DNA of 64,000 nucleotides from Rhizobium sp. BG4 (GTDB lineage Bacteria; Pseudomonadota; Alphaproteobacteria; Rhizobiales; Rhizobiaceae): the NCBI RefSeq assembly GCF_016864575.1, contig NZ_CP044125.1, positions 1,302,001-1,366,000 on the forward strand. The letters are read 5' to 3'. Made by a program: the position numbers and the translations under genes. The notes beneath the pieces are model-generated. The model was not told the DNA's origin and searched no databases. It saw only the letters and a program-made list of their open reading frames with translations. Shown here piece after piece: positions 63,517 through 64,000 of the stretch (the stretch's first letter is position 1; each line of letters starts with the position of its first letter).

Positions 63517-64000
63517 ATGGAATTCGCCGACGACGAGCTCTTCAAGTTCGATGAAGACGGCGCCGAACCGCTCCCCGCCTCCGGCGCCGAAGGCCGGGTA
63601 TCGAGTGACGGTGCTGAGATCTGGTGCGCCAGCTATGGCGCCGGTCCGGCGGTGATCCTGCTGCATGGCGGGCTCGGGAATGCCGGGAATTGGGGCTATC
63701 AGGTGCCGGCGCTCGTCGATGCCGGATATCGCGTCATCGTCATAGACAGCCGTGGCCATGGCCGCAGCACGCGCGACGACCGGCCGTTCAGCTATGTGCT
63801 GATGTCCGACGACGTGCTTGCCGTGATGGATCGCCTGGAGATTGAGGAGGCATCGGTCATCGGCTGGAGCGACGGCGCGTGCACGGCGCTGATCCTTGCC
63901 GACCGGCATCCGGAGCGCGTCTCGGGCGTGTTCTTCTTCGCCTGCAACATGGATGCGACTGGAACGCTCGAGTTCCACCCTACGCCCGTCATAGACCGCT
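63517..64000 (+). CDS. Alpha/beta hydrolase (5' part; runs off the right edge)
   Basis: The first 161 residues of an alpha/beta-fold hydrolase. ILLHGGLGNAGNWGYQVPAL holds the oxyanion-hole HG, VIVIDSRGHGRSTRDDRPFS follows, and the nucleophile elbow is VIGWSDGACTALILAD with the catalytic Ser. The acid and His lie beyond the edge. The substrate cannot be told. The ATG at 63517 follows GAGGAGA. Family members include esterases, haloperoxidase-like enzymes and lactonases. Confidence 0.85.
   Translation, partial: MEFADDELFKFDEDGAEPLPASGAEGRVSSDGAEIWCASYGAGPAVILLHGGLGNAGNWGYQVPALVDAGYRVIVIDSRGHGRSTRDDRPFSYVLMSDDVLAVMDRLEIEEASVIGWSDGACTALILADRHPERVSGVFFFACNMDATGTLEFHPTPVIDR

Overview
This window looks like chromosome from a Rhizobium of the leguminosarum/etli type. 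The evidence is its high GC content (about 60% by eye), a GcrA cell-cycle regulator, a SAM-II riboswitch in front of metZ, the alphaproteobacterial gene order phoR-pstSCAB-phoU-phoB, and many oxidative sugar and osmolyte transport genes. No phage, insertion sequence, CRISPR array, rRNA or replication origin was seen. The window holds about 60 protein genes, two tRNAs (Gly-CCC and Thr-CGT) and a good number of readable regulatory elements. All identifications are by reading motifs; no database search was run.

Layout. 1-13.3 kb: housekeeping and envelope genes (a TPR-methyltransferase, a CAP-domain lipoprotein, a MATE exporter, pyrD, a response regulator, an S24-type regulator, a nuclease-like exported protein, TerB, an orphan solute-binding protein, a large membrane glycosyltransferase and a chemoreceptor). 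13.5-18.1 kb: a lower-GC surface-polysaccharide patch. It holds a frameshifted KpsM-like exporter permease, two hexapeptide acyltransferases, and a 735-residue protein joining a family-2 glycosyltransferase to a KpsC/KpsS-like Kdo-transferase region. It ends close to tRNA-Gly. 18.2-26.1 kb: dcd, SAM-II-metZ, a GNAT enzyme, apaG, hslO, argF, argD and gcrA, the last behind a dense cluster of GANTC methylation sites. 26.1-35 kb: the complete phosphate module phoR-pstSCAB-phoU-phoB with a three-repeat Pho box, and a divergent ppk2. 35-40.8 kb: a membrane protein, a nitronate monooxygenase-like gene, tRNA-Thr, an outer-membrane barrel and an MFS exporter.

40.8-49.9 kb: a sugar catabolic locus, probably for L-fucose or a related 6-deoxy sugar. 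A double-winged-helix GntR regulator faces an UxaA-type dehydratase, a D-threo-aldose (L-fucose) dehydrogenase, a FucU/RbsD mutarotase, a ribose-type ABC importer whose ATPase is frameshifted, and a zinc alcohol dehydrogenase. 49.9-59 kb: cutC, then a LysR-like regulator with two helix-turn-helix domains facing an OsmF/YehZYXW-type betaine/choline importer, a glyoxalase and a frameshifted beta-mannosidase. 59-64 kb: a PRC-barrel protein, fadD behind a perfect LiuR-like palindrome, a structured spacer with a 29-codon ORF, pgi and the start of an alpha/beta hydrolase.

The best leads are: a SAM-II riboswitch whose pseudoknot competes for the strand of an anti-terminator; the GANTC cluster before gcrA; a shared palindrome type before fadD and the nitronate monooxygenase gene; the GT2-KpsC fusion in a foreign-looking patch; the fadD-pgi spacer; and three clean single-frame breaks, two of them in homopolymers, which look more like base-calling errors than ancient pseudogenes.
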